From: a virus
Strand: one strand, 5' to 3'
IMG/VR virus record: IMGVR_UViG_3300023184_000105
Span: 1 to 64,000 of that record
DNA length: 64,000 nucleotides
How positions within the stretch are numbered: the stretch's first letter is position 1; the number at the start of each line of letters is the position of its first letter. Below the pieces are notes generated by a model, which was not told where the DNA came from, did no database searches, and was given only the letters and a program-made list of their open reading frames with translations. Both the position numbers and the translations under genes were made by a program. This document shows positions 22,867 to 31,324 of this stretch, in pieces.

Positions 22867-23349
22867 TTATCCCGTTGTTAAAATTTCTCCAAACTCATCT
22901 GTTATTGTTTCCGAATTTTCATCATACAAAATAATTGGATTAATAGGGGGAGGAGTAGGAGTAGTTATGGCAAAGCCATCTATGATATTTCTTTGTACTT
23001 GAGGATTAGGTTTAAATGTTTGAGCATAACCTAATGAACTTGTTTTAAATCTATTATAATTTAGTATTTCAGATACAAGACCCGATAATTCAACATTAGT
23101 CAATCCTTTTAATGTGTCTAAAATTTGCATGGGATTATACCCATCTTGCTTAGACTGTGTGATAATGGTTATAGCAATTGACTCTGCTGCAACATCTCCA
23201 AAACCTCTGTTAACAAAATAGCCTTTCATAGCGGCCAATACTGTTGAACTAATTTCTATTGGAGATGTTTGATAATTATCAAATGCTTGTACTGTTGCAT
23301 TAGTTTCTGCTTTTTCGGCAGGCGGTACGTTAGAAAAAGTTTGAGACAT
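22867..23349 (-). CDS. Conserved virion structural protein, unknown position
   Basis: 160 residues. The helical core AAMKGYFVNRGFGDVAAESI, ITQSKQDGYNPMQILDTLKG and SGLVSEILNYNRFKTSSLGY looks like a protein I have met next to tail genes in other aquatic T4-like phages. The C-terminus is Pro/Ile-rich (TTPTPPPINPIILYDEN), as in many virion linker tails. It lies 2 nt downstream of the tube-fold gene and 5 nt upstream of the collagen-like fibre. No catalytic motif seen. Confidence 0.72.
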   Translation of the reverse strand: MSQTFSNVPPAEKAETNATVQAFDNYQTSPIEISSTVLAAMKGYFVNRGFGDVAAESIAITIITQSKQDGYNPMQILDTLKGLTNVELSGLVSEILNYNRFKTSSLGYAQTFKPNPQVQRNIIDGFAITTPTPPPINPIILYDENSETITDEFGEILTTG

Positions 23350-23351
23350 TT

Positions 23352-24536
23352 TTAACCTTTAGGTGGAAATAATATCGCGGCAGGATTTGCTCTAATTTTA
23401 CCGTCAACTGTTGTATTAAATCCTTTGAATATATTAATACCAACACCGCCGGGTAATGTAAACACACCCGGTTGGTCTTCTGTATTTGGCGGACTTGCGT
23501 ATTTTCCTGGCCCACTTCCAATTTGCCCCATTACGCTACCTGCTATGTTGTATACGGTGGCTTTTTGTCTAGTTAATCCGCTTTCGTTTATGTAATTTTT
23601 AGCAAGGATAGTTGCAAGTTGTTGAATTAATCCCGGAGTCTGTGGTCTAATTACTCCATATGCTCTAGCATTACCTCTTTTATCAAATCCCGGATTACCT
23701 TGTCTAGGAGGTGTCCCAAATACTGAATTTTTACCCTGTTGGTCAAATGCTGATACTCCCCTAGGATCATATGTAACATCATTTGGTCCTATGCCTGCAA
23801 CATTATAAGGGCTTGGCTCTTTGTCATAGTATTGCGCTGCAAACCCTGGTGGATTTTGAGTAGGTGTAATTATTCCACCATCATACATAACACTTTCATA
23901 TGCAAGTGTCATTTTATTCTTTAAAATTTTAGTACCTTCCTGATCAACAGCATCATGTTCCCAGTTAACAATCTTAGGATTGATTAAAGTATATCTGGTA
24001 AATTGATGTTGATGCAATACATATAAACGTATTTGATTAAAAAACGGAACTAATATTCCATTATCATACAATCCATAACTATAATCTTTGATTGAGTATT
24101 TTGTATCACGAAATGCTTGTGTATCTAAATTACTATCATTAACATAATTTTTATAATAATTTACCCACATATTATGTGTAATATCACTATTGTCGTCATG
24201 AAATTCTATGCTAACATTGTTATAGGTAAGTTTAGTAGCAATTTGAGTTTTTCTATTATATTGATTTAATGTTTCATTATTGATAGTAAATTTAGGAAGG
24301 TCTGCTTTTTTAGCAAGTAATCCCACATCTAACCAATCATTATTGGCCCACCAATCATATTCTGGCATTATACCTGCCCGATTAATATCTAATTCTACAA
24401 AATACAAAAACCCCATTTTGGGGGCTCTAGCATATGTACTATCAATATACAAGCCGCTGGCATGTTGATAGTCCCTCATTATGGGACCATATCCTTTGCC
24501 AGTTAAAAAATTAGTAAATGCGTTTCCGTCGCTCAT
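23352..24536 (-). CDS. Tail-tube-fold protein (gp54/gp19-like), probable baseplate or tube initiator
   Basis: 394 residues. The N-terminal half reads KMGFLYFVELDINRAGI, LLAKKADLPKFTINNETLNQ, TKLTYNNVSIEFHDDNSDIT and NMWVNYYKNYV. That is the order of strands seen in tail-tube proteins such as gp19 and gp54. The C-terminal half is Gly/Pro/Asn-rich with GQIGSGPGKYASPP. The tube gene gp19 is next upstream. T4 gp54 is 320 residues and starts tube assembly on the baseplate; I consider gp54 the best match but not certain. A CTAAATA late box ends 5 nt before the ATG. Confidence 0.6.
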   Translation of the reverse strand: MSDGNAFTNFLTGKGYGPIMRDYQHASGLYIDSTYARAPKMGFLYFVELDINRAGIMPEYDWWANNDWLDVGLLAKKADLPKFTINNETLNQYNRKTQIATKLTYNNVSIEFHDDNSDITHNMWVNYYKNYVNDSNLDTQAFRDTKYSIKDYSYGLYDNGILVPFFNQIRLYVLHQHQFTRYTLINPKIVNWEHDAVDQEGTKILKNKMTLAYESVMYDGGIITPTQNPPGFAAQYYDKEPSPYNVAGIGPNDVTYDPRGVSAFDQQGKNSVFGTPPRQGNPGFDKRGNARAYGVIRPQTPGLIQQLATILAKNYINESGLTRQKATVYNIAGSVMGQIGSGPGKYASPPNTEDQPGVFTLPGGVGINIFKGFNTTVDGKIRANPAAILFPPKG

Positions 24537-24541
24537 AATAA

Positions 24542-24548
24542 TATTTAG
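24542..24548 (-). promoter_or_regulatory. Late promoter box CTAAATA, 5 nt from ATG
   Basis: CTAAATA-TTATT-ATG on the minus strand, directly downstream of the gp19 terminator. Confidence 0.65.
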
Positions 24549-24557
24549 CCAAAGAAA

Positions 24558-24579
24558 AACCTGGCTATTAAACCAGGTT
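24558..24579 (-). terminator. Intrinsic terminator after gp19
   Basis: AACCTGG, 8-nt loop, CCAGGTT; on the minus strand the stem runs into TTTTTC. It ends the gp18-gp19 unit. Confidence 0.85.
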
Positions 24580-24600
24580 CTTCTAATTTAGTTAATTTGA

Positions 24601-25248
24601 TTAACCTGTTGTTAATCCTTGTGCTGTTGGTGGTCTTACAACACGACCAACATCTAAGCCAACACCGCTGGATGTTCCACCAGGCGCTTCTAATTGAATT
24701 GCGTTATCAATGGAGATTGTCATCTCAATTTCTAACGGATCGTTCTTAGCATAATCTCCACCTGAATATGTTACCTGTTTAACAAAACAACCTAGATATT
24801 CAAAACTTTCTAATGTTACAGGCTCGTAAGCACCGTTACCACCGTCGAGAATTTCAACACGCATTCTAAACTTATAATCAATACCTGCTGCTGCTCCTGC
24901 TTGCTCAAAAAAGTCAAACTGTTTCTGTAACTGTTCGCCGACTTTCTTACTAACTACTCCGCTTGCGTCATCGCGTATTTTTAGTTTTGGATCGCCCCAC
25001 TTGTGTTTACCAAGCATTTTAACTCTGCTGTTATAAACGTCAAGGGTGAAATCGTCAAAAGTAAGTTCAGGACGACTTACAGTCATAACTTGTTTAGTCA
25101 TTTCTGTAGTTGGTGTGCCTGCTACTCCAAATTGATCTAACGTAACGCGAAAGCGATACGCTAGTTTTGGCATTAACAGTCCCTGTGTGGCCGCTGATTG
25201 TGACCCTGCTAATGGTACTGTAAATCTATTCAAACTTCCTATTGGCAT
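24601..25248 (-). CDS. 19: Tail tube protein gp19
   Basis: 215 residues (T4 gp19 163). LAYRFRVTLDQFG, VMTVSRPELTFDDFTLDVYN, KLKIRDDASG, FRMRVEILDGGNGAYEPVTL and DPLEIEMTISIDNAIQ follow the beta-barrel order of T4-type tube proteins. The tube forms the inner channel of the tail. It lies directly downstream of the sheath gene with its own late box (GTAAATA) and an AGGAG ribosome binding site, which would allow the high expression a tube subunit needs. It ends in a strong terminator. Confidence 0.9.
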   Translation of the reverse strand: MPIGSLNRFTVPLAGSQSAATQGLLMPKLAYRFRVTLDQFGVAGTPTTEMTKQVMTVSRPELTFDDFTLDVYNSRVKMLGKHKWGDPKLKIRDDASGVVSKKVGEQLQKQFDFFEQAGAAAGIDYKFRMRVEILDGGNGAYEPVTLESFEYLGCFVKQVTYSGGDYAKNDPLEIEMTISIDNAIQLEAPGGTSSGVGLDVGRVVRPPTAQGLTTG

Positions 25249-25270
25249 ATAAATGCTCCTTAATCTATGT

Positions 25271-25277
25271 TATTTAC
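25271..25277 (-). promoter_or_regulatory. Late promoter box GTAAATA for gp19, with normal leader
   Basis: The box is 22 nt from the ATG with AGGAG between. This gives a conventional short leader, unlike the leaderless sites. Confidence 0.6.
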
Positions 25278-25280
25278 CTA

Positions 25281-28229
25281 TTATAAACCGGCTTTGATAT
25301 CACCAGTATTTTTCAGTCTTAGAGGAATGTAAATAAACTCAACTGCTTTTACGGGTTCGATAGCGATATCCATGTATAATTCGCTGCGATCAATTCTCGC
25401 AGGTGTATTGTTAGTTTCATCACAGACTACAACAAAGTCATACAATGCACGTGATCCTACTAATTCAAGCATTAGGCTTTCTGCTGCTGCTTTAATTTCA
25501 CGACGAGTCTGTGCATCATTAGGTTCAAACAAGAATGGTCTTGCAAGAATATCTAATTGACGACGTAGATAGCAAACTAAACGAGCAACATTAATTCTAT
25601 CTAGGCTACTAGCATTTTTAGCACGAGTACGTTGACCGTATGCTACTAAACCTACACCTGTTAATGATGCGATAGGGTTAATTTTAACTTCGCTCAATAC
25701 ATCTCTCAAACTTTGATATAATGCTACTGATTTAAATTCACCTTCACCGGTAATGTAACCCACTGATGTAGCATTATCAACTCCGCCACGACGTGTTCCT
25801 GCTGGAGCAAACCATTGGAAACTCTTGGCATCACTGTTGATAATAGTACGTAACATCATGTGGCTCGGTGGAACAACAATATAGTTGCCAGTATTATCGT
25901 TAGTGTAGCCACTTGGATAATACATAGCCATATATTCATCATATGTTACCGCACCGTCATCATTGTTATCAAGTGCTAGATTTGTGTTTAGACCATATGC
26001 ATGTAATGCAGTACCATTTGGCTCTAAACGGAACGGTGTATCACCAACAACAAATGCTGTGATACCTCGGTCAGTATTAAATCCAACCATATTAGCAATT
26101 GCTTCAGGATAACCAGGAGTTGCAATCAAGTTAAACACAACTGTATCTGTATCTCTAATTCCAGAGTTTGTATCAAGAGTTGATTTAAATGCTGCCACAA
26201 TTTGTGCTCTTTGGGCATGACGACCAAATACACCAGAACCGTCTTCGGCTACATTGTGTTGTGAAACCCAACGATCTGTTTTGTATGCAGCCATAGATTC
26301 TCCGCCAGATTTCGGATAACGAGCATTTATTCCACTGTTAGCATATATATCAATATATCCTTGCATGTATTTTTTAACATTAAAGCCACTACGACGAGTA
26401 TTGACTAAACGCATACCTGCTGGATAGATAGAAGGATCAGGTGCATCAGGATCGAGATAGTTGCTAGTCAATAAGGTCTTGATTGAAGTAGGAGTTAATG
26501 TAGCACCTGATGATGCCCAACGTGCATCGGCAAACAACCAACCATTTGGTGTTGATTGATCAGTAACATCTTGTTTAACCCAACCGTTTGCTGTACTATA
26601 AACATATATGTTTTTGCCATACATATCCATATCTGAAGTATCAATCCAGATATCGTTTGCAACTACGGCGCCGCCTTGACTGTTTCCAGTTTGCGTATCA
26701 GGCATTGTAGCAGATACTATAGGTCCATTTGGATCAGTACTACCATATTTGTTTTTATACCCAACCCAACCATTTACTCCATCATGAACCATAATGTCTA
26801 CTTCATCATGTATAGAACTGTACCATAATTGTCCATCTGCAGGAACATTATATGGAGCGTATGTATGTGATTGATACGTTGCGGGTCTCCAGTTGGTTAA
26901 TAAGAATTCGTAACCAGTATCTCCACCGGGTGCAGTGTATACCCCAGGAATAGTATTAAAAAATCCAGAAGATAAAATTGGGGTGCCTGCTCCATCATTA
27001 ATTTCAATATCGCCGCCTAGTCTATGAGTAAACGTTAGTTTAAAACTTGCAGGATCATATGTTGCTGAAACATTTTTTAATCCTGATGCGGCTATTAATG
27101 CCGGAATATAAGATGCAATGGTTGCCCCAGGGTCGCCAGGACTCCATGAAATAGTTTTTTCTGTATCCCAAGCACCAGAACCTGCGATAGTTTCTCTAAT
27201 GACAAATGCATATGTACCCAATACTGCTTGACTTGATGAAGCATCACTAGAAATAACAGTAGGACCAGTTTTACCACGGGTCCATATTTTAAAATCAGCC
27301 ATTGAATCGGTACCATTTTCAATATTAGATTCTATAAACACTGTTCCAGCAGGAATAACTGATCCGCCAGTTGAATCAAATGCTTTTGTTGCGGCTGGTA
27401 AAATACTATAAATTGGTGCTGTTACAGCACTCCAACTCTTTGTTGCACTACTATAGCGTTTTACTTTCCAATCTGCTCCGTTGGTAGGAGTTGTTGTTGT
27501 AATCCAAACACTTTTATCTACGGTAAATGTAGGATAGTTATAGTGTTCACTTATTTGAAATTGTTTATTTGTACTGTCAAATAAATTTTTAACTGCTATC
27601 CATGTAAAACCACTACCCTTGTAGTATAGTTTGATCCCTTTGCTAACTGATAAAACCATGCAATAATCGCCAGGTTGACCAACAGTGTTACTGGGGGCGT
27701 TACCGGAGAATTTGCTAGTATCAATATCATCATCATTTAAAACTATAGGAGTTTTAACTGTAAAAGTTTGTTTAGTATTATCCCATTCTTTAATACCAAA
27801 TACAGTAGATGCAGTGTCAACCCAAAGTTGTCCATTGGTTGGACTTCCAAGAGGAATACTTGATTTTGGTAATAATTGTGCTGTATCAATATCTGCTCTT
27901 ACAACATAAGCACGACTACTAACTCCTAGTAAACTATATGCTGCTTGTAAGCCATATTCATTTAGTTCATCACCGTGTAACGGATTACTACTAGCATCGG
28001 TATAAAACTGTGGAACGCCAAACGTGTCAGTTAGATCACGTTGTCCGGTCATTAACCATATTTTACCAGCATTAGCCGCTGTGGTGCCTAAAGCAGTTGT
28101 ACCGCTTGGATTTTTTTTGTCTTGTGCAGACGCTACAAATATCATAGGCACGGTGCCTGGTGCTGATGGAGTATAAAAACTCTCGTCAATTACTTGTACA
28201 CTTACGCCTGGTGAATTCAATGTTGCCAT
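25281..28229 (-). CDS. 18: Contractile tail sheath gp18 with large inserted domain
   Basis: 982 residues against 659 in T4. The N-terminus (ATLNSPGVSVQVIDESFYTP, then VPMIFVASAQDKKNP) and the C-terminal polymerisation domain are clear sheath hallmarks; the latter includes RPFLFEPNDAQTRREIKAAA and VEFIYIPLRLKNTG near residues 895-975. Residues about 130-570 form an insertion built of short beta modules with recurring G-Q-L-W-x-D/S and W-x-x-x-K motifs (NGQLWVDTAST, DGQLWYSSIHD, NDIWIDTSDM). The sheath contracts to drive the tube. Late box CTAAATA and an AGGAG site precede the ATG. Confidence 0.95.
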   Translation of the reverse strand: MATLNSPGVSVQVIDESFYTPSAPGTVPMIFVASAQDKKNPSGTTALGTTAANAGKIWLMTGQRDLTDTFGVPQFYTDASSNPLHGDELNEYGLQAAYSLLGVSSRAYVVRADIDTAQLLPKSSIPLGSPTNGQLWVDTASTVFGIKEWDNTKQTFTVKTPIVLNDDDIDTSKFSGNAPSNTVGQPGDYCMVLSVSKGIKLYYKGSGFTWIAVKNLFDSTNKQFQISEHYNYPTFTVDKSVWITTTTPTNGADWKVKRYSSATKSWSAVTAPIYSILPAATKAFDSTGGSVIPAGTVFIESNIENGTDSMADFKIWTRGKTGPTVISSDASSSQAVLGTYAFVIRETIAGSGAWDTEKTISWSPGDPGATIASYIPALIAASGLKNVSATYDPASFKLTFTHRLGGDIEINDGAGTPILSSGFFNTIPGVYTAPGGDTGYEFLLTNWRPATYQSHTYAPYNVPADGQLWYSSIHDEVDIMVHDGVNGWVGYKNKYGSTDPNGPIVSATMPDTQTGNSQGGAVVANDIWIDTSDMDMYGKNIYVYSTANGWVKQDVTDQSTPNGWLFADARWASSGATLTPTSIKTLLTSNYLDPDAPDPSIYPAGMRLVNTRRSGFNVKKYMQGYIDIYANSGINARYPKSGGESMAAYKTDRWVSQHNVAEDGSGVFGRHAQRAQIVAAFKSTLDTNSGIRDTDTVVFNLIATPGYPEAIANMVGFNTDRGITAFVVGDTPFRLEPNGTALHAYGLNTNLALDNNDDGAVTYDEYMAMYYPSGYTNDNTGNYIVVPPSHMMLRTIINSDAKSFQWFAPAGTRRGGVDNATSVGYITGEGEFKSVALYQSLRDVLSEVKINPIASLTGVGLVAYGQRTRAKNASSLDRINVARLVCYLRRQLDILARPFLFEPNDAQTRREIKAAAESLMLELVGSRALYDFVVVCDETNNTPARIDRSELYMDIAIEPVKAVEFIYIPLRLKNTGDIKAGL

Positions 28230-28260
28230 ATATACTATCTCCTAATTGGATTGCTTCATT

Positions 28261-28267
28261 TATTTAG
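28261..28267 (-). promoter_or_regulatory. Late promoter box CTAAATA for gp18
   Basis: Located 31 nt ahead of the gp18 ATG, with AGGAG in the leader. It drives the sheath-tube pair. Confidence 0.6.
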
Positions 28268-28300
28268 CAGGTATATGGAAAAATGCGGGGTTAAATACAA

Positions 28301-28666
28301 ATGAAAAGGGCAGTAAAAAGGGCGCAAATGAGAAATCTTTGTAAAGAATGTGGTCAAAGGCCAGTTGCTATTAACTATTATAAGGAAGGTAAAGCATTTT
28401 ATAGATCAAAATGTGATCATTGTGCTGGCCAACGCAAAGAAGGAATTCCTTTGTGGAAAAAAGCAGGCTATAAAAAGAAAACCACATGCGATAAATGCGG
28501 TTTTCTTTCTAAATATACAGAACAGTTTAATGTATTTTATATTGATGGAAATCCGTCAAATTGTAAATATAGTAATCTTAAAACCGTATGTGCTAACTGT
28601 CAGAGAATTTTACATAAACTTAAACTACCTTGGCGACAAGGGGATCTTGTTCCTGATCAATTATGA
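28301..28666 (+). CDS. Zinc-ribbon protein resembling a degenerate HNH nuclease
   Basis: 121 residues on the plus strand, basic. Two CxxC pairs precede the core: NLCKECGQRP and KCDHCAGQ, then TTCDKCGFLS. The HNH-like segment FNVFYIDGNPSNCKYSNLKT then VCANCQRIL keeps the asparagines and the last CxxC, but the two catalytic histidines are replaced (Y and Q). It is probably a zinc-binding DNA protein rather than an active nuclease. It faces away from gp18, and its last 47 nt overlap gene 1 on the other strand. A TTAAATA sequence lies 3 nt before the ATG. Confidence 0.7.
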   Translation: MKRAVKRAQMRNLCKECGQRPVAINYYKEGKAFYRSKCDHCAGQRKEGIPLWKKAGYKKKTTCDKCGFLSKYTEQFNVFYIDGNPSNCKYSNLKTVCANCQRILHKLKLPWRQGDLVPDQL

Positions 28667-29285
28667 TTGATTGTATTTGTTCAAATAATGAATCAATAGT
28701 GGTATCATTAATAACCGTGTGGTCAATCTTGCCGCCTGCCCAAGAATATTCACTTGCGTGAATTTTCATTCTTTCTAATTTTAGTTTGCTAAGTGCCCAA
28801 TTAGCGTTTCCGTTAGGACCCTGATTTAACGAAATAGCAGCATCAAACCATTCAGGCTCTGCTCCACGTTTAATACGGATAACCTTTCCCCCTGCATTAT
28901 GAATTGCTTTGATTTCATTAGGAAATCTAACATCACTAATAACAATGTGGTCTCCAGTCTTACGCATTTTATTTTCTAAACTGGCAATCCATATATCGTC
29001 ATGAAATCCATGACGGCACACCTCAGTTCCCCAGTATTGTAGTACCCATCGTGGAGTAATAGTTTTACCTAATCGTTGACTCCACCATTCATCGGGCTGT
29101 TCGCGCCACTCCCGGGCTTCTTTTGTGCGACCTTCGAGTAATGTCCGATCCCATCCAAATACTGCTGCAACTGCATCTTTGAGTGTATTAGCAAAACTAT
29201 CTCGCCTAAACCCATGTGTATTAACCAAATAATCTGCGGCAGTATCTTTACCTGCGCCAATTAACCCTACAAAACCTATGATCAT
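28620..29285 (-). CDS. 1: Deoxynucleoside monophosphate kinase, T4 gene 1
   Basis: 221 residues (T4 gp1 241). The P-loop is GLIGAGKD at 7-14, preceded by MIIGFV. DSFANTLKDAVAAVFGWDRT, WVLQYWGTEVCRHGF and IVISDVRFPNEIKAIHNAGG match the gene 1 kinase family. The enzyme phosphorylates dNMPs, supplying dNTP synthesis. It is an early-type gene inside the tail module and has its own perfect TTGACA -35 upstream, not a late box. It overlaps the zinc-ribbon gene tail to tail. Confidence 0.88.
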   Translation of the reverse strand: MIIGFVGLIGAGKDTAADYLVNTHGFRRDSFANTLKDAVAAVFGWDRTLLEGRTKEAREWREQPDEWWSQRLGKTITPRWVLQYWGTEVCRHGFHDDIWIASLENKMRKTGDHIVISDVRFPNEIKAIHNAGGKVIRIKRGAEPEWFDAAISLNQGPNGNANWALSKLKLERMKIHASEYSWAGGKIDHTVINDTTIDSLFEQIQSIIIDQEQDPLVAKVV

Positions 29286-29306
29286 AGCATCCCCAAGTGA
29301 TACTAT

Positions 29307-29335
29307 AATTTATTACATTTAGACTACACTGTCAA
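29307..29335 (-). promoter_or_regulatory. Sigma-70-type promoter ahead of gene 1
   Basis: A perfect TTGACA (29335-29330) with TAAATT 17 nt downstream (29312-29307), about 22 nt before the ATG. It fits early or middle expression of a nucleotide kinase within a late region. Confidence 0.5.
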
Positions 29336-29343
29336 GATTTTTG

Positions 29344-30102
29344 TTAACCGATTACAAATGTTAATGGTGTTCCACCATCTTTGTAATTTATTAGGTCAAG
29401 TTCGAGAGTTTCAATTTCGGCTTTACCTTCACCTTTAAGTGAAGCGCCATTTAATTGTGTTGTTCCAGAAGGTGCAGCAATGCTGGCAAACTTTTCACGA
29501 GCCTCACCTAACATAAGTTTAGCGGTTGCTAATGAATAATCCTTTAACCATTGTCCCGCAAACTGATCTTGCATTAAATTAAAGTCCGGGCGATAGTTAT
29601 ATAACCACAGCATAACTTCTTCTTCGGCTCTAGGACGTTGCATAATTGTAAGTTTTTTAGTAGTTTTATTAAATGTAAAGTTAATTTCGCTACCAAACAT
29701 CTTACCTACTAACTTTTGATAACTGGCAAAAGCATAATATGTTGCTAATCCGCCCATATTACTTGAAGTTAGCAAATATGTATTAGAATATGCTAGATTA
29801 AATGGTTCATATAATGTACCACCTTGGCCGCCGCCACTTCTACTACCAATGCTACGACGAAAAATCTGACGCACATTAGTTACTTCTTGAGGAAGAGTGT
29901 ATTCATTTTGATCTAATTCTAATGTTAAAAACCCAAAACTTTCTTCTGCTGCATTGCTACTGCGTTGGCGGAATTTAGCCAATGCTCTATCAATAGCAGT
30001 ATTATAATGTATAGGATCAAGTTCAACGTCAACCATGCCAGAACCTAGCATTGCTTTAACATATTCTACTATTTTTTGGCGTTCGTTTTCGTTTTCAGTC
30101 AT
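29344..30102 (-). CDS. 13: Neck protein gp13
   Basis: 252 residues from the ATG at 30102; an in-frame ATG 15 nt upstream exists. I prefer 30102 because a CTAAATA late box ends 5 nt before it. VEYVKAMLGSGMVDVELDPI matches T4 gp13 RRLGAPIINVELTPDQ. The end of the protein, QWLKDYSLATAKLMLGEARE and TPLTFVIG, matches its RWVKDYATALAKELNGQ and PPFGILVG. gp13 forms the neck ring joining head and tail. It is transcribed divergently from gp14, its partner in T4. Confidence 0.8.
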   Translation of the reverse strand: MTENENERQKIVEYVKAMLGSGMVDVELDPIHYNTAIDRALAKFRQRSSNAAEESFGFLTLELDQNEYTLPQEVTNVRQIFRRSIGSRSGGGQGGTLYEPFNLAYSNTYLLTSSNMGGLATYYAFASYQKLVGKMFGSEINFTFNKTTKKLTIMQRPRAEEEVMLWLYNYRPDFNLMQDQFAGQWLKDYSLATAKLMLGEAREKFASIAAPSGTTQLNGASLKGEGKAEIETLELDLINYKDGGTPLTFVIG

Positions 30103-30107
30103 GCAAA

Positions 30108-30114
30108 TATTTAG
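30108..30114 (-). promoter_or_regulatory. Late promoter box CTAAATA for gp13, 5 nt from ATG
   Basis: CTAAATA-TTTGC-ATG (ATG at 30102). It abuts the plus-strand box at 30116-30122 with a 1-nt gap. Confidence 0.6.
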
Positions 30115-30115
30115 C

Positions 30116-30122
30116 ATAAATA
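30116..30122 (+). promoter_or_regulatory. Late promoter box ATAAATA for gp14
   Basis: ATAAATA-CCTGACT-ATG: 7 nt from the gp14 ATG at 30130. The expected mRNA leader is 2 nt or less. It drives the gp14-gp15-Nudix plus-strand unit. Confidence 0.6.
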
Positions 30123-30129
30123 CCTGACT

Positions 30130-31323
30130 ATGCCAAGACTATCAATGTACCGCCCTGAAAAGGGCAATGATTATAGATTTATAGATCGTATAATTAACGA
30201 AGAATTCCAAGTGGGCGGGACAGATGTGTTTATACACAAATATCTAGGGCCAATGAATCCAGAAGAAGGCGCCAGCACACCTGCTGTTCCTAATAATTCC
30301 AATGCTATTCCTGAACTAGGGATACAAGACTTATTGTTCATGGAAAACAGAGATCGTCACTATGCCCAAGATGTATATGTTATTCGTGGAATTTATACTA
30401 TGCAAGATCTTGACTTCAATTTAAGTCAGTTTGGATTATTTTTAAACAATGATAACATTATGATTAACTTTCATCTTAAAGGTAATGTTGATGCATTGGG
30501 AAGAAAGATAATGGCAGGTGATGTTATAGAATTACCCCACTTAAAAGATGAATATGCCCTTGATGATAGTCTTGTAGCATTAAGAAGATTTTATGTGGTA
30601 TCAGAAGTAACACGCCCTGCCAGTGGTTACAGTCAAACTTGGTATCCTCATTTAATTAGAGCAAAATGTTCTCCACTTGTTGATAGTCAAGAATTTAAAG
30701 AAATACTGGATGCTGATAGCGGAGCAGAAGATGGTAGTACATTGCGTGATTTGTTATCAACCTACAAGAAAAATTTAGAAATTAATAATCAAATTATTCA
30801 ACAGGCACAAGCAGATGTTGAAAAAAGTGGATACAAAACTGAACAATTTTATGTAGTTCCTGTTAGCACTGCTACTAACGGACTTGCAACACCAGAAGAT
30901 ACATCTATAGAAAACATAGATGCTAGTTCTGAATTACTTGATGCTAGTGCAATGTTAGCAACACCTAATAAAAATTACTATATAGGATATCTAACAGGTG
31001 ACGGTATACCTCCAGATGGAATCCCTTATGGATTTGGTATTACATTCCCTAGTACTGCAATTGAGGGACAATTCTTTTTAAGAACAGATTACTTACCTAA
31101 TAGATTATTTAGGTACGATGGACTACATTGGATTAAGTATGAAGATAATGTGAGAATGACCACTAGCACATTAGGCGAAACACAAACTGATAACCCATTA
31201 TTAGTAAGAAGAAAACTTAAATCTAGTTTTATTAATAATACAAATACAGCAACTATTGCAGGTGAAGTTGTTGTAGAAAAACAAGCACTAAGCAAAGTAT
31301 TAAAACCAAGAGCAGACAATTAA
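30130..31323 (+). CDS. 14: Neck protein gp14 with extended C-terminus
   Basis: 397 residues (T4 gp14 256). Residues 20-200 carry the gp14 pattern: TDVFIHKYLGP, DVYVIRGIYTMQDLDFNLSQ, FGLFLNNDNIMINFHLKG, MAGDVIELPHLKDEYALDD and RRFYVVSEVTRPASGYSQTW. The extra C-terminal region ends in a short beta module (EGQFFLRTDYLPNRLFRYDG, then LHWIKYEDN), a type also found in the sheath insertion. gp14 builds the neck with gp13. It heads the only long plus-strand unit here and is followed 1 nt later by gp15. Confidence 0.8.
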   Translation: MPRLSMYRPEKGNDYRFIDRIINEEFQVGGTDVFIHKYLGPMNPEEGASTPAVPNNSNAIPELGIQDLLFMENRDRHYAQDVYVIRGIYTMQDLDFNLSQFGLFLNNDNIMINFHLKGNVDALGRKIMAGDVIELPHLKDEYALDDSLVALRRFYVVSEVTRPASGYSQTWYPHLIRAKCSPLVDSQEFKEILDADSGAEDGSTLRDLLSTYKKNLEINNQIIQQAQADVEKSGYKTEQFYVVPVSTATNGLATPEDTSIENIDASSELLDASAMLATPNKNYYIGYLTGDGIPPDGIPYGFGITFPSTAIEGQFFLRTDYLPNRLFRYDGLHWIKYEDNVRMTTSTLGETQTDNPLLVRRKLKSSFINNTNTATIAGEVVVEKQALSKVLKPRADN

Positions 31324-31324
31324 T

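Noticed and set aside
28301-28666. Active HNH homing endonuclease
   Set aside because: The catalytic histidines are replaced, so only a zinc-binding HNH-like scaffold is supported.
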